Virus record (IMG/VR): IMGVR_UViG_3300032242_003148
Location: 101,607-165,606 of that record
Length of the DNA: 64,000 nucleotides
Strand: one strand, 5' to 3'
Origin: a virus
In this document: positions 63,701-64,000 of the stretch, in pieces
How the letters are laid out: each line of letters begins with the position of its first letter
Position numbering within the stretch: the stretch's first letter is position 1
Translations under genes and position numbers: made by a program
The notes under the pieces: model-generated
Told to the model about the DNA's origin: nothing
The model's database searches: none
The model's input: the letters and a program-made list of their open reading frames with translations, nothing else

Positions 63701-63985
63701 TTAACTGCAGTTCCACTTTCTCAGCGCTAAAGCTTTACGTGTAGGTTTTCCATGCTCATCTTTCATAGGCCCCTTTACACCGCCCATACGTGCACAGAAT
63801 GAAGCTTTTCTACCTTTTGCTTCACCCTTAGGATTCTTCTGAGTAACAGGAGCTTTTAGATGGCTGCCTGTCTCACGGTTATATTTATCTCTGCCGTGTT
63901 GAGTTAATCCACCTGATGGATTCTTATCTTCTTTGTGCATAACAACATTAGCCTTTGCTAACTTGTTCAATGCCTCTATATACAT
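63701..63985 (-). CDS. DUF6321-like protein
   Basis: Encodes 94 aa from ATG 63985 (MYIEALNKLAKANVVMHKED). The core KNPSGGLTQHGRDKYNRETG, SHLKAPVTQKNPKGEAKGRK, ASFCARMGGVKGPMKDEHGK, PTRKALALRKWNCS matches the DUF6321 pattern found in many marine phages. The first 15 residues include LAKANVV, like the packaging-type helix seen in head proteins here. Function unknown; may be a virion component. Confidence 0.8.
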   Translation of the reverse strand: MYIEALNKLAKANVVMHKEDKNPSGGLTQHGRDKYNRETGSHLKAPVTQKNPKGEAKGRKASFCARMGGVKGPMKDEHGKPTRKALALRKWNCS

Positions 63986-64000
63986 AGCTAGCTTGTTTAC

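Noticed and set aside
1-64000. CRISPR array
   Set aside because: No regularly spaced direct repeats with unique spacers were seen; the only tandem array (43175-43229) has no spacers.

Overview
The window is a piece of a large tailed double-stranded DNA phage (a huge or jumbo-type myovirus-like genome). It is densely packed with no rRNA, one tRNA, a large block of head and virion genes, nucleotide metabolism genes, and a multisubunit RNA polymerase of its own. No integrase, terminase large subunit, portal, tail sheath or DNA polymerase was recognised inside the window, so this is only part of the genome. Most genes have no clear Shine-Dalgarno site and A/T-rich upstream bases; several have the ATG 5-7 nt after a -10-like hexamer (predicted leaderless mRNAs). 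The host cannot be named from this sequence.

Layout. 1-24.06 kb (minus strand): neck/connector-like genes, major capsid protein, a head decoration-like protein, scaffold/core proteins, prohead protease, a series of minor head proteins with glycine-rich hydrophobic segments, and two RNA polymerase genes: the beta-prime C-terminal half and a beta(C)-beta-prime(N) fusion. 24.2-34 kb (plus strand): an HUH Rep-like gene, another set of glycine-rich putative virion proteins, the RNA polymerase beta N-terminal fragment, a strongly driven 162-aa protein and a Cys-paired repeat adhesin-like protein. 33.9-34.6 kb (minus): a third beta fragment carrying the fork/Rif region. 34.7-39.6 kb (mostly plus): dCMP deaminase, small proteins, tRNA-Thr, an M14 carboxypeptidase-like protein, a methyltransferase, an HNH nuclease. 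39.7-56 kb (minus): SET-domain protein, class I ribonucleotide reductase (NrdA/NrdB), PhoH, very small genes separated by terminators, an AcrVA2-like protein, DNA ligase, a HAD-like protein, a GT-D-fold protein, and probable appendage and adsorption-related genes. 56.1-57.5 kb (plus): small early-type genes including a YopX-like one. 57.4-64 kb (minus): long virion-like enzymes (MurG/GT28-like glycosyltransferase, a Zn_peptidase_2-like metalloprotease, a sedolisin S53 protease) and conserved small genes.

The most notable system is the RNA polymerase. Beta is broken into three genes on two strands, and the third piece is fused in frame order to the N-terminal half of beta-prime, with beta-prime C-terminal separate. 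The catalytic aspartate triad and the Zn-binding cysteines of beta-prime C are present; the beta lobe and the beta-prime N-terminal zinc ribbon are not seen. A second theme is head maturation: scaffold proteins and many minor head proteins share an N-terminal helix motif and repeated hydrophobic-x-K-x-A sites, which I infer to be packaging signals and prohead protease cleavage sites. A third is a cluster of virion-like enzymes that could act on the host envelope during infection. All functions are read from sequence motifs by eye; nothing was tested against a database.
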